From Rhodocyclaceae bacterium (GTDB lineage: Bacteria; Pseudomonadota; Gammaproteobacteria; Burkholderiales; Rhodocyclaceae), in contig JAGWTC010000001.1 in the NCBI GenBank assembly GCA_028869135.1, positions 1-64,000 of the forward strand: a stretch of 64,000 nucleotides of DNA, given 5' to 3'. Below, in pieces: positions 45,782 to 58,568 of this stretch. Numbering within the stretch: position 1 is the stretch's first letter; every line of letters starts with the position of its first letter. Made by a program: the position numbers and the translations under genes. The notes beneath the pieces were generated by a model. That model was not told where the DNA came from. It worked only from the letters and a program-made list of their open reading frames with translations, and ran no database searches.

Positions 45782-47596
45782 ATGTCACGCGCTCTTCGCA
45801 ACATCGCCATCATTGCCCACGTCGACCACGGCAAGACCACCCTCGTCGACCAACTCCTGCGCCAGTCAGGCACCTTCGCAGCTCACCAGCAAGTGGACGA
45901 GCGCGTCATGGACAGCAACGATCTGGAAAAGGAACGTGGCATCACGATTCTGGCCAAGAACACCGCCATTGATTACGAAGGCACCCACATCAACATCGTC
46001 GACACCCCGGGCCACGCCGACTTCGGCGGCGAAGTGGAGCGCGTCCTGGGTATGGTCGACGGCGTGCTGCTGCTGGTCGATGCCGTTGAAGGCCCGATGC
46101 CGCAAACTCGCTTCGTGACCAAGAAGGCACTGGCCCTCGGACTGCGCCCCATCGTCGTGATCAACAAGGTTGACCGTCCGGGCGCCCGTCCTGACTGGGT
46201 TGTGGACCAGACCTTTGACCTGTTCGACAAGCTCGGCGCCAACGACGAGCAGCTCGACTTCCCCATCATCTACGCATCCGGCCTGAACGGCTTCGCCAAG
46301 CTGAGTCTGACTGAAGAGTCGGACAATATGCGTCCGCTGTTCGACACTGTGCTGAAGCATGTGCCGACCCCGCCGGGCGACCCGGAAGCCCCGCTGCAAA
46401 TGCAACTCGCTGCGCTGGACTACTCCACCTACACCGGCCGTCTTGGCGTCGGCAAGGTCATCAACGGTCGCATCAAGCCGGGCCAGGCTGTCGTCGTAAT
46501 GAACCACGAAGAGCAAGTCGCCTCGGGCCGTATCAACCAGGTGCTCGGCTTCAAGGGCCTCGAGCGCGTGCCGGTTGACTCCGCCGAAGCCGGCGACATC
46601 ATCATCATCTCCGGCCTCGACGACATCGGTATCGGCGTCACCATCTGCGACAAGGACAACCCCATCGGTCTGCCCGTCGTCGGCGTGGATGAGCCGACCC
46701 TGACCATGGACTTCATGGTGAACTCCTCGCCGCTGGCCGGTACCGAAGGCAAGTTCGTGACCTCGCGCCAGATCCGCGACCGCCTGACCAAGGAGCTGCT
46801 GACCAACGTCGCGCTGCGCGTTGAAGACACCGCCGACTCGGACATCTTCCGCGTCTCCGGTCGTGGCGAGCTGCACCTCACCATCCTGCTCGAAAACATG
46901 CGTCGCGAAGGCTTCGAAATCGCCGTCGCCAAGCCGCGTGTCGTGTACAAGGAAATCAACGGCGAGAAGTGCGAGCCGTACGAAAACCTGACCATCGACC
47001 TGGAAGATGCTCACCAGGGCGGCGTCATGGAAGAAATCGGTCGTCGCCGTGGCGAGCTGACCAATATGGAATCCGATGGTCGTGGCCGTACCCGTCTTGA
47101 GTACCACATCCCTGCCCGCGGTCTGATCGGTTTCCAATCCGACTTCATGACCATGACGCGCGGCACCGGCCTCATCAGCCACGTGTTCGACGACTACGCA
47201 CCGGTCAAGGCCGACCTGCCGGGTCGTCACAACGGCGTGCTGATCTCGCAGGATAACGGCGAAGCTGTTGCCTACGCACTGTGGAATCTGGAAGATCGCG
47301 GCCGCATGTTCGTGTCCCCCGGCGACAAGCTGTACGAAGGCATGATCATCGGCATTCACAGCCGTGACAACGACCTCGTCGTGAACCCGATCAAGGGCAA
47401 GAAGCTCACCAACGTGCGCGCCTCGGGTACCGACGAAGCCGTGCGTCTGACCACCCCGATCAAGCTGACGCTGGAATCCGCTGTCGAGTTCATCGACGAC
47501 GACGAACTGGTCGAAATCACCCCGGCCAGCATCCGCATTCGTAAGCGCCACCTGCTCGAGCACGAGCGCAAGCGTGCTGCCCGCGCCGAAGCCTGA
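45782..47596 (+). CDS. typA: Ribosome-associated GTPase TypA/BipA
   Basis: 604 residues from [21 protein letters not shown] motifs [22 protein letters not shown] and NKVDR are present, followed by EF-G-like domains and a family-specific C-terminal domain. Functions in ribosome assembly and stress adaptation. No strong Shine-Dalgarno is seen. Followed by a strong terminator. Confidence 0.96.
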   Translation: MSRALRNIAIIAHVDHGKTTLVDQLLRQSGTFAAHQQVDERVMDSNDLEKERGITILAKNTAIDYEGTHINIVDTPGHADFGGEVERVLGMVDGVLLLVDAVEGPMPQTRFVTKKALALGLRPIVVINKVDRPGARPDWVVDQTFDLFDKLGANDEQLDFPIIYASGLNGFAKLSLTEESDNMRPLFDTVLKHVPTPPGDPEAPLQMQLAALDYSTYTGRLGVGKVINGRIKPGQAVVVMNHEEQVASGRINQVLGFKGLERVPVDSAEAGDIIIISGLDDIGIGVTICDKDNPIGLPVVGVDEPTLTMDFMVNSSPLAGTEGKFVTSRQIRDRLTKELLTNVALRVEDTADSDIFRVSGRGELHLTILLENMRREGFEIAVAKPRVVYKEINGEKCEPYENLTIDLEDAHQGGVMEEIGRRRGELTNMESDGRGRTRLEYHIPARGLIGFQSDFMTMTRGTGLISHVFDDYAPVKADLPGRHNGVLISQDNGEAVAYALWNLEDRGRMFVSPGDKLYEGMIIGIHSRDNDLVVNPIKGKKLTNVRASGTDEAVRLTTPIKLTLESAVEFIDDDELVEITPASIRIRKRHLLEHERKRAARAEA

Positions 47597-47609
47597 TCCG
47601 CTTCACCAT

Positions 47610-47647
47610 AAAAAGGCCTCGCTCATTTTAATGAGCGAGGCCTTTTT
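47610..47647. terminator. Bidirectional intrinsic terminator between typA and the RND operon
   Basis: Perfect 17-bp stem with AAAAAGGCCTCGCTCAT and its complement around a TTTA loop; T runs on both strands. It ends typA and, from the other side, the RND operon. Confidence 0.9.
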
Positions 47648-47723
47648 CTTTGCCTATCTCCAGATAGAAATCGGGAAATGAAGTGGCGACGAGGAGCAGC
47701 GCCCTCCTCGCCATTTTTCGTCG

Positions 47724-50700
47724 CTATACGCCCTCTTCCGGTGCCGGCTCCGGATCATTCTGGATAGGCACGTCCGCATTCCGATGCGCCCAGCCGTAGA
47801 CAACAGGCAGGACCAGCAGCGTCAGCAGCGTCGTGGTCACCATCCCGCCTACGATCACAAGCGCCAACGGACGCTGCGCTTGCGAACCGATCGCGTGCGA
47901 CAAGGCTGCGGGCACAAGACCCAGGCCCGCCAAGGACGCCGTCATCAGGACCGGTCGCATACGCTGCTTGGCGCCTTGAATCACCGCCTCGCGCAAGGTG
48001 ATATTGCTGCCGAGATGAAGCTTCTTGATATAGGAAATCAAGATCACGCCATCCTGGATCGCGATGCCGAACAGCGACAGGAAGCCGATGCCGGCGGAGA
48101 TCGAAAGCTCTTCTCCGGACAGGAACAGCGCGGCAATGCCGCCTATGCAGGCAAAGGGCACGTTGAGTAGCACCAGGCCCGCATCCTTGGCTTTTCCTAG
48201 CGTGGTGTACAAGAGCAGGAAGATCGCCAGCAAGGTCAAAGGAACGATGATCGCGAGCTTGCGCTGCGCTTCCTTCATTTGATTAAACTGACCGTCCCAC
48301 TTGATCCGGTAGCCGCGCGGCAGCTCGACTTGAGCATCGACCTTGTGCGCAGCCTCGGCGACCGCCGATCCCAAGTCGCGATTCCGTACGCCGAACTTGA
48401 TGGCGATATAGCGCTGCGCAACTTCGCGATAGATAAAGAAAGCGCCATCCGCCGCTTCCACCTTGGCCACCATGGACAGCGGAATACGCTGCCCATCAGG
48501 CGTGTCGAGGAGCAGATTGCGTATCTTCTCCAGGGAGTCGCGATTGACCTCCGGCATGCGTACAGTGAGATCGAAACTGCGTTCGCCCTCAAGGACTGAA
48601 GTCGCCGCGTTGCCGCCAATAGCGAAGACGACGAGATTCTGAATATCGGATACGTTCAGCCCGTAGCGAGCTGCTGCGCCGCGATCGATAGCGATGTTGA
48701 GCGTCGGCTGACCGAGTTCACGGAAAATTCCGACATCTACCACGCCCTGAATGCCCTTGAGAATGTCCCGGACCTGAGTTGCTTTCTGTTCAAGCGCTTG
48801 CAAATCGTCGCCGAAGATCTTGACCGAGTTTTCGCCTTTGACCCCGGATATCGCTTCGGCAACGTTGTCTTGAATGTATTGGGAGAAGTTGTACTCGATG
48901 CCGGGGATACGGCGCAGCTCGGTTTCCAGCCTGTGGACCACATCGTCACGGGTTACGCCAGGCGGCCAATCTTCCGGATGCTTAAAGAAGGTCGCGAATT
49001 CGAGATTGAAAACCCCGGTCGAATCGGTGCCGTCGTCGGGACGACCGATCTGCACGGCCACGGTTTTGACTTCCGGCTGCTTGTAGATGTATTCGCGGAT
49101 ACGGCTAGCGACTTGGGAGGAATAAGAAAGGTCGGCGGTGTTTGGCAGCGTCACACGCACCCACAGATTGTTTTCGTCCAGGGTCGGCAAAAAGCTTGTG
49201 CCCAGGCTGGTGGCGATTGCCAGCGCCAACGCAAAGACTGCTGTGGCGGTGGCAAGCACCGTACGCGGCCGATCGACCAGCCAGTTCAACAAGGGTTCGT
49301 AGCGGTTCTGCATCCAAACCACAAACCTGGGAATGTGGTGGTCCATGTCGCCGCGGAACAGAAACGAACAGGACGCCGGAATAAAGGTCAGCGCAAACAC
49401 GATGGAAGCAAACAGCGCCAGCCCCATCGTCATTGCCATCGGATGGAAAATCTTGCCTTCCACCCCACCCATGAAAAAGAGCGGCGAATAGGCCGTGATG
49501 ATGATGCAGGTCGAGAAGATCATGGGACGCTGCACTTCCGAGGTGGCACTGACGATGGCCGGCCACAACTTCAGCTTTCCATCCTCGAGCTTGCTCATGA
49601 TGTTCTCGATGACGATGACCGCCGCATCGACGATCAGGCCGAAGTCGATGGCGCCCAAGGAAATGAGATTGGCCGGCACGCCGAAGAAATGCATGCCGGT
49701 AAATGAAATGCACAAGGCCAGCGGAATAATGGCCGCAACGGCGATCGCTGCGCGCAGATTGCCAAGGAACAGATACAGCACTACCAGCACGAGCGCGATG
49801 CCCAGGAACAAAGTGTGCGCAACGGTATGCGTGGTGAGATCGAGCAGGCCCCCTCGATCGTAGAACGGCTCCAGCTTCATCCCTTCGGGCAAGAGGCCGC
49901 CCGAATTGATTTCGGCGATTCTATGTTTGACCCGATCAAGCATCTCGGTCGCATTGCCGCCCCGCCGCATGAGCACGATGCCTTCGACAGTTTCCTCCTG
50001 GTCATTGAACTGAACCTCACCGAGGCGCGGCGCATTCCCCAGCGTCACCTCGGCCACGTCGCCGACGTGGATGGGGACATTCTGGTTAACCGCAACAACG
50101 ATATTGCGAATGTCGTCCAGAGTCTGAATCAGGCCGACGCCACGGACCACATAACGCTGCTCCCCGCTACGCACAGTGTCGCCACCAACATTGGCATTCG
50201 CATTCGTCAATGCCGTCACCAACTGATTCAGCGAAACTCCGTAGGACTGAAGCTTTTCCGGCAAGGGACGAACCTGATATTGCTTGACCATGCCGCCGAA
50301 GCCGGTCACGTCGGCGACGCCCGGAACGGTTTTCAGGAGCTTGTAGACATCCCAGTCCTGGTAGGACTTCAGCGTAATCAGATCATGGCGATCGCTCACC
50401 ATTCGATAGCGCAGCACCTCGCCGAGCGCATCGGCATCCGGACTCAAATTCGGGGCCACGCCAGTAGGCAGATTGGCATTCCCCAAATACTGCTGCACAT
50501 TGGTTCTCGCCTTGAAGGAATCGGCGCCTTCGCGAAATTGCAAGGTGACGACAGACAAACCGAACAGCGAGACCGAACGGAAAGACGTGATCTCCGGCAC
50601 GCCGGCCATTGCCGTCTCAATGGGGATGGTCAGCTGCCGCTCGATTTCCAGCGTGCTGCGTCCGGGCCATTGGGTGATGACCTGGATATTCAGCGGCGAA

Positions 50701-50837
50701 ATATTCGGGTAAGGCTCGATCGGAAGCTGCTTGAACGACCATATCCCAAGTATCAGGACGCCGACCGACAAGGCCAGGATGATGGCGCGACGATGCAGAA
50801 CGCCATGGATAAATTCTGCGGCGAAACGGGTATTCAT
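47724..50837 (-). CDS. Heavy-metal efflux RND transporter (CzcA/CusA family)
   Basis: Inner-membrane proton-driven pump of a tripartite metal exporter. 1037 residues with twelve TM helices in two sets and large periplasmic loops. The TM4 signature reads DFGLIVDAAVIVIEN, close to the CzcA type (DFGxxxDGAVxxxEN) but with Ala in place of Gly as in CusA. The metal ion cannot be assigned. It is third in an operon with a membrane fusion protein and an outer-membrane factor. Confidence 0.92.
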   Translation of the reverse strand: MNTRFAAEFIHGVLHRRAIILALSVGVLILGIWSFKQLPIEPYPNISPLNIQVITQWPGRSTLEIERQLTIPIETAMAGVPEITSFRSVSLFGLSVVTLQFREGADSFKARTNVQQYLGNANLPTGVAPNLSPDADALGEVLRYRMVSDRHDLITLKSYQDWDVYKLLKTVPGVADVTGFGGMVKQYQVRPLPEKLQSYGVSLNQLVTALTNANANVGGDTVRSGEQRYVVRGVGLIQTLDDIRNIVVAVNQNVPIHVGDVAEVTLGNAPRLGEVQFNDQEETVEGIVLMRRGGNATEMLDRVKHRIAEINSGGLLPEGMKLEPFYDRGGLLDLTTHTVAHTLFLGIALVLVVLYLFLGNLRAAIAVAAIIPLALCISFTGMHFFGVPANLISLGAIDFGLIVDAAVIVIENIMSKLEDGKLKLWPAIVSATSEVQRPMIFSTCIIITAYSPLFFMGGVEGKIFHPMAMTMGLALFASIVFALTFIPASCSFLFRGDMDHHIPRFVVWMQNRYEPLLNWLVDRPRTVLATATAVFALALAIATSLGTSFLPTLDENNLWVRVTLPNTADLSYSSQVASRIREYIYKQPEVKTVAVQIGRPDDGTDSTGVFNLEFATFFKHPEDWPPGVTRDDVVHRLETELRRIPGIEYNFSQYIQDNVAEAISGVKGENSVKIFGDDLQALEQKATQVRDILKGIQGVVDVGIFRELGQPTLNIAIDRGAAARYGLNVSDIQNLVVFAIGGNAATSVLEGERSFDLTVRMPEVNRDSLEKIRNLLLDTPDGQRIPLSMVAKVEAADGAFFIYREVAQRYIAIKFGVRNRDLGSAVAEAAHKVDAQVELPRGYRIKWDGQFNQMKEAQRKLAIIVPLTLLAIFLLLYTTLGKAKDAGLVLLNVPFACIGGIAALFLSGEELSISAGIGFLSLFGIAIQDGVILISYIKKLHLGSNITLREAVIQGAKQRMRPVLMTASLAGLGLVPAALSHAIGSQAQRPLALVIVGGMVTTTLLTLLVLPVVYGWAHRNADVPIQNDPEPAPEEGV

Positions 50838-50852
50838 TGAGCGCTTACCAAC

Positions 50853-51977
50853 TCAGCGGGAGCTCATGGCTTCGTTAAGCAGCGTGCTGCCCTCAACGAC
50901 GACGCGCTCGTTACCCTGCAAGCCTTCGATCACCGATTTACGCGCGTCATCCAAAGAGATTGCCTTGACAGCTTGACGCCGGAACTGCTCCGGCCCCGTC
51001 TCCACAATCACGAATTGCGCCTGCCGGTAATTAACGACGGCGGCGTTCGGAACGACGACAGCCTCCTGCGTGCCTGCGAGCAGGCTGCCATTGACGAACA
51101 GTTCAGGGCGTAGAACCCCATTCGGGTTCGCGACCAGGCAACGTACCGGCAAGGTATGCGTCACCGGGTCTATCGTCGTGCCTATGTAATTCACCGTGCC
51201 GCTGAACTTCTGCCCGGGCAGCGCGGGGGCGGTCAGCTCCAGCGTTTGCCCGAGCTTCACCTTGGCATAGTCCTGCTCATAGATATTGCCCACGAACCAG
51301 ACGCGGCTCACATCGGATACGGTCATGAAGTTGTCGCCGACGTTGAGAAACGCCCCGGGATCCATGTTGCGGGCGGTAACGACACCGTCGATGGATGCGC
51401 GCAAAGACATATAGGTGGACACCGCACCGGTCTTCTCGACACGGGCGATATCCTCATCGGCCGCGCCGAGTACGCGCAGTCGATTACGCGCAGCCTCCTC
51501 TGTCGACTTGGCATCCTCGAGCAAATCCTTTTGATTGGCGGAGGCAAAGGTGCGCACGGTATTACGCGCCAAGAGGAATTCATTTTGGGCCGCAATCCAA
51601 TCGGGGCTATAGAGCTCGGCCAGCGGCTGCCCCTTGACGACCTTCGCGCCTTCAAAGACGAGAATTCGGTCCAGCCTTCCCGCTACACGGGACGAGACCA
51701 AGTGCAGATGTTCTGCATCAAATTTCAGCTTCCCGGTAATGGGCGTGGCATTCGGAACCTGTTCGCGAGAGACCGCCGCAACCGTGACGAAAGCGGGATC
51801 GAAACCGCCCACAGGCGCATCCAGCGTGTCGCCGTTGCTAGTCTTCCCCGTGCTTTGTGTTTTGTTGGCCGCAGGCGGGACTGCGCTTTTGCTGCCCCCG
51901 GTGGCTACCCACCAGCCGACGATGCCCCCCAGAGCAATACAAACAAGCGGCACCAAAAAACGTTGAAATGCTTTCAT
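50853..51977 (-). CDS. Efflux RND periplasmic adaptor (CzcB-like membrane fusion protein)
   Basis: 374 residues from MKAFQRFLVPLVCIALGGIV (membrane anchor or signal). The lipoyl/hairpin/beta-barrel plan is visible: SRVAGRLDRILVFEGAKVVK, a coiled-coil hairpin about 130-185, then SLRASIDGVVTARNMDPGAF. Links the pump to the outer-membrane channel. No obvious His-rich metal region. The open frame upstream of 51977 overlaps the outer-membrane factor gene and is not used. Confidence 0.9.
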   Translation of the reverse strand: MKAFQRFLVPLVCIALGGIVGWWVATGGSKSAVPPAANKTQSTGKTSNGDTLDAPVGGFDPAFVTVAAVSREQVPNATPITGKLKFDAEHLHLVSSRVAGRLDRILVFEGAKVVKGQPLAELYSPDWIAAQNEFLLARNTVRTFASANQKDLLEDAKSTEEAARNRLRVLGAADEDIARVEKTGAVSTYMSLRASIDGVVTARNMDPGAFLNVGDNFMTVSDVSRVWFVGNIYEQDYAKVKLGQTLELTAPALPGQKFSGTVNYIGTTIDPVTHTLPVRCLVANPNGVLRPELFVNGSLLAGTQEAVVVPNAAVVNYRQAQFVIVETGPEQFRRQAVKAISLDDARKSVIEGLQGNERVVVEGSTLLNEAMSSR

Positions 51978-51987
51978 GGGAATGTCA

Positions 51988-53250
51988 TCAATCAGTGAGT
52001 TTGCTGCCCACCGCAGCCTCCAGCGCCGCCCATGCCTGGGCAGCCTGGCTTTCCGCCTGCAGCAAGGAAAGCTCGGTGTTGCGCAGATTATTCTGGGCCA
52101 GCAGAAGATCGGCGAATGCCTGGGCATTGTTCGTCGCGTAGTTTTGCATGGCCAGACGCCACGCAACCTGGGCTTCAGGCAGTTGCCGCTCACGAATGAA
52201 GCCGACTTGCTTGCGCGCCTGCATCAGACCGTTGTAGGCCGAGGCAACACCAAGCAGCACTTGCTGCTTCAAGGACAAATCATTGGCGCGGTTGGCCAGC
52301 AAGCTGGCATTGGCCTGATCCTCGGCGCCGCGCTCTTTCTGCAGAAACCACGTCGGCATGATCACATCGAGCTCAAGGCCGTAATTCTTGCCTTGCCAAC
52401 CCCATGGCGGGTTATCGCTGTAATGGGTAAAGATGACCTGAAAGTCGGGCAAGTATCCCTTGCGCGCGAGCTCGACTCCTTTTTCGGAGGCCGAGACCTG
52501 CGAGGCGGAAGCCTGCAAGGTAGGGCTCTTGCTCAAGGTCAGCTCGGTCAGCTTGTCCAAGCCCGGCACCGTCTGCGTTTGCCCAGTTAGATCCCCAACG
52601 ATCTCCAATGGCTGGAAAGGCTGTCTACCGATCAAGGTATTCAAGGTCTGACGCGTCGTATCGCTCTGGCGCTGCAAGGCGAAGAGATCGTTCTGCGCAC
52701 TACTTTGCGCAACCTGCGCGTTCAAATAATCGACATAGGCGGAAGCGTTGTTGGCGTAGCGAACCTTGCTGATGCGCTTGATCTGTTCCAGGCGCGACAG
52801 GTTGTCCTGGCTGATACGTTCCTGATGCTGGTAGGCCAGCAATTGATAGAAGGTATTCTTGATTTGCGCCTGCAATTGCTGCGAAGTAAACGTCACCTGC
52901 GCCCCGGCCACATCGGCCTGCGCCTCAGCAATCTCTCCGGCCAGTTGCTTCTTGCCGAACAACTGGAAAGGCTGCGTCAGAGTATAGCTGCTGCCTTGGG
53001 AGGCGCCCAATCGAAAGGGGCTGCCCGGAATCGGCGTCTGCACAATGCCGACCTGCGGATTGGACCAGGCCGTCACCTGCGGCACAACGGCCTTGGCCGC
53101 GCTATGCAACTGGCGCGCCTGTTCCAGCTGAGGGTTCGCCTCTTCCGCCAGCCGCAATAAATCGGGCAGTGTCAATGCGCCGGCGCATGCGGAGACCGAA
53201 GCAAGCAACAGACTAGCAGCCAGCGTTAAATGAATTTTGAGCGGATGCAC
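51988..53250 (-). CDS. Outer membrane efflux protein (CzcC/TolC family)
   Basis: 420 residues. Signal peptide ends at SACAGA (about residue 25). Two repeated helical TolC-type domains (LPDLLRLAEEANPQLEQARQ and its second-half counterpart LTKLTELTLSK-like region). First gene of the three-gene efflux operon. No regulator gene adjoins it. Confidence 0.88.
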   Translation of the reverse strand: MHPLKIHLTLAASLLLASVSACAGALTLPDLLRLAEEANPQLEQARQLHSAAKAVVPQVTAWSNPQVGIVQTPIPGSPFRLGASQGSSYTLTQPFQLFGKKQLAGEIAEAQADVAGAQVTFTSQQLQAQIKNTFYQLLAYQHQERISQDNLSRLEQIKRISKVRYANNASAYVDYLNAQVAQSSAQNDLFALQRQSDTTRQTLNTLIGRQPFQPLEIVGDLTGQTQTVPGLDKLTELTLSKSPTLQASASQVSASEKGVELARKGYLPDFQVIFTHYSDNPPWGWQGKNYGLELDVIMPTWFLQKERGAEDQANASLLANRANDLSLKQQVLLGVASAYNGLMQARKQVGFIRERQLPEAQVAWRLAMQNYATNNAQAFADLLLAQNNLRNTELSLLQAESQAAQAWAALEAAVGSKLTD

Positions 53251-53671
53251 AACTGGTATCTTGAATTATTGGGATTGCCGGAAGCAAAATTTTGTGCGGG
53301 CATATTGACCAGTCGCCCAATCCAAGGGACAGCGCAGCCGCTTTATGCAAAGCAGGCAAACCCGATGGAAAGCCCAAGCTTGTGGGCGCAAGCACTTATA
53401 GTTGCCGCGTTGAAACGCTGTTTCTGATTATGCGATGAGAACCTCACTCGAGGTCAGATGCAATCAGGCTCCCGAACTCAAATTTTGAAATGTCGATGTA
53501 AAACAGGTCCGCTCAGACGTACATGCATACATCCTGTTGGTGCCTTCGATTCTACAAAAAAAGCCTGACATCCGGCTTTCCCGGTTCTTGCTACAGTCTT
53601 ACGCCGGCATATTTTTGAAGGCCCGCACTGAACATTCCGAGCCACGCTTAATGACTCTGGAAAGCATCAAT
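53251..53671. other. Intergenic region upstream of the RND operon
   Basis: About 420 bases with lower GC than the surroundings. It should contain the promoter of the efflux operon (minus strand). I see no convincing operator, RNA or coding frame; short frames here have no recognisable product. Confidence 0.5.
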
Positions 53672-53711
53672 AAAAAAAGCCTCGCTCATTTCCAAAGAGC
53701 GAGGCTTTTTT
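53672..53711. terminator. Bidirectional intrinsic terminator upstream of the RND operon
   Basis: Stem AAAAAAGCCTCGCTC / GAGCGAGGCTTTTTT with a 10-nt loop, T runs on both strands. It ends the HPP-CBS gene. The stem core GCCTCGCTC is the same as in the terminator at 47610-47647. Confidence 0.9.
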
Positions 53712-53732
53712 ACTTCGACTGCGGCGCGCCGA

Positions 53733-54911
53733 TCAACCGCTGATGAGCCGATGCCCGTACAGCGCGTTGATCATGTCGGCCTGGGTGAGCATGCCCACCA
53801 GTTTCTGGTCTTCGTCCACCACGGGAATATGACGCAAGCCATGCTCCGAAAGCAGAGGCACCAGATCGACAACAGCGCTGAGCTCGCGCGCCGTGTGCAC
53901 CTTGGTCGTCATGATCTGCCCCACGACCTCCGGCTTGTCGTCGTGTATCTTGCCGCTGCGGCTCAACAGATGACGGAACTTGCCCTTGAAGCCGAGGTAG
54001 GTTTCCACGCCGGCATGCTCCATGAAGTCGATCGGCGTGACGATGCCGACCACACGCTGACCGCGGTCCAGAACGGGCAGCGCCTTGAGTTTGTGGGTAT
54101 GCAAAATGCGCCAAGCCTCGTCCAGATGAGTGCCGAAATTGACGCTGACCACGTCGGTGCGCATGATGTCGCCGCAAGTCATTTCGCCGAAGCGGCGCTT
54201 GTAGGCCATCGCCTCGACCTTGATGAAGATTTGCTCCAGGTCCTCGCGGCTGATGTCGAGCAACTGGTTGTAGTTCTTCAGGACCGTGTCGATTTCATCT
54301 GCGGAAAAGCCGAGGCTGGTCTTGGCTGGTGGTTCACCCGCCTTGGGCGCCGGATGCGGCGCCACCAGTTGCGGCGAATGGGGGTAACGCCGACCGACAG
54401 CATTGTTGTAGAACACCGCCAGCGTCGCCAGGACGAGCGAGTTCAGCATCACCGGCACGAACACGAAGCTGTATCCGGCCGCAGACACGGCCGGTCCGCC
54501 CAACACCATGGTCAAGGCAACGGCGCCGCTGGGCGGATGAATGCAACGCAGAACGAACATCACGCCGATCGCCAGCGCAATGGCCAGAGCTGCAGCCAGC
54601 AAAGGGGCATGAAACAGTTTGGCGCAGGTTACGCCGATCAGGGCCGATACCAGATTGCCGCCGATAATCGACCAGGGCTGCGCCAAAGGGCTGGAGGGAA
54701 CAGCGAACAGAAGCACCGCCGATGCACCCATGGGTGCGACCAGCCACGCCACCGCGCCCGCGTCGCCGATCAGCACATAGCTGATCGCTCCGGTGAGCGC
54801 AATGCCGAACAGGGCGCCTGCGCAACTGCGCATGCGCTCGAAACGGTCGGCCGTCGGTTGGTAGGGAAGGAAGCTGCGCAGCCATTCGCGGCTGAGGAGA
54901 GGTTCGGACAT
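53733..54911 (-). CDS. HPP family membrane protein with two CBS domains
   Basis: 392 residues from MSEPLLSREWLRSFLPYQP, with AAAGGAGG upstream. The HPP domain (about 20-190) has four to five TM helices and the eponymous motif CIHPPSGAVALTMVLGG. A CBS pair follows at about 260-390 (CGDIMRTDVVSVNFG and VGQIMTTKVHTARELSAVVD). HPP proteins of plants and cyanobacteria have been linked to nitrite transport; for this bacterial fusion it is only a suggestion. Confidence 0.88.
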   Translation of the reverse strand: MSEPLLSREWLRSFLPYQPTADRFERMRSCAGALFGIALTGAISYVLIGDAGAVAWLVAPMGASAVLLFAVPSSPLAQPWSIIGGNLVSALIGVTCAKLFHAPLLAAALAIALAIGVMFVLRCIHPPSGAVALTMVLGGPAVSAAGYSFVFVPVMLNSLVLATLAVFYNNAVGRRYPHSPQLVAPHPAPKAGEPPAKTSLGFSADEIDTVLKNYNQLLDISREDLEQIFIKVEAMAYKRRFGEMTCGDIMRTDVVSVNFGTHLDEAWRILHTHKLKALPVLDRGQRVVGIVTPIDFMEHAGVETYLGFKGKFRHLLSRSGKIHDDKPEVVGQIMTTKVHTARELSAVVDLVPLLSEHGLRHIPVVDEDQKLVGMLTQADMINALYGHRLISG

Positions 54912-55034
54912 CGGTCCGTCCTCCTTTCGTATTAAGTTGCATTTAAGATGCAATATTAAACCAGAGCCGCCCCGTTTCCGGCATGGCTGGAGCGAATTTT
55001 TCCAGTCCATGCAATCGGCATGCGCGCCCGCGTG

Positions 55035-55573
55035 CTATTCCTTTACGGCATAGATTGCCGCCAGATTGCGCCAGGCGCCGCCGACATCCATGCCAAAACC
55101 GAACACATAGCGATTCGGCAGCGTCAGACCGACATAGTCGGCATACAGGGGTTTGGCGCGGCCGATATCCTTGTCGGCGAACACCGCCGTAATGCACTCG
55201 CTGGCGCCGGCATCGAGCAGATGCTGACGAATAGCCGCCAGCGTGATGCCCTCGTCAAGAATATCGTCCAGCAGCAGCACGGTGCGGCCGGCCACCGCAG
55301 TCCTGGGTTCAACCACCCACTTTAGCTGGCCGCCCGCCGTCGCATCGCCGTAACGGGTCGCATGAACGTAATCGAAATCGAGCGGAAAAGTCAGTTGCGG
55401 CAACAACTGGCCGGTAAACACGACGGCGCCGCCCATCACGGAAACGACCAAAGGATGGCGCCCCCGCATGGCGCCGTTCAGCTCGTCGGCGAGTCTCGAT
55501 ACGGCGTTTCTGACCTCCTCGGCCGAGCAGATCAGATCAGCCGAGGAAAGAGTGTGTTCTGCTTCTTGCGGTG

Positions 55574-55577
<4 letters not shown>
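55035..55577 (-). CDS. hpt: Hypoxanthine-guanine phosphoribosyltransferase
   Basis: Purine salvage enzyme. 180 residues with the PRPP motif [14 protein letters not shown] and [32 protein letters not shown]. It overlaps galU by ATGA. The short form lacks any extension. Confidence 0.9.
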
Positions 55578-58490
<2,913 letters not shown>

Positions 58491-58568
58491 TCAAGACGGG
58501 GCGACGCCCCATGTGACACCCCATCGGCACAATGGGCACGGAAAGAATGAAAAACCACCGGCGCGTTC

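Noticed and set aside
53537-53743. 68-codon frame upstream of the HPP gene
   Set aside because: It runs through the bidirectional terminator and has no recognisable product or ribosome binding site.
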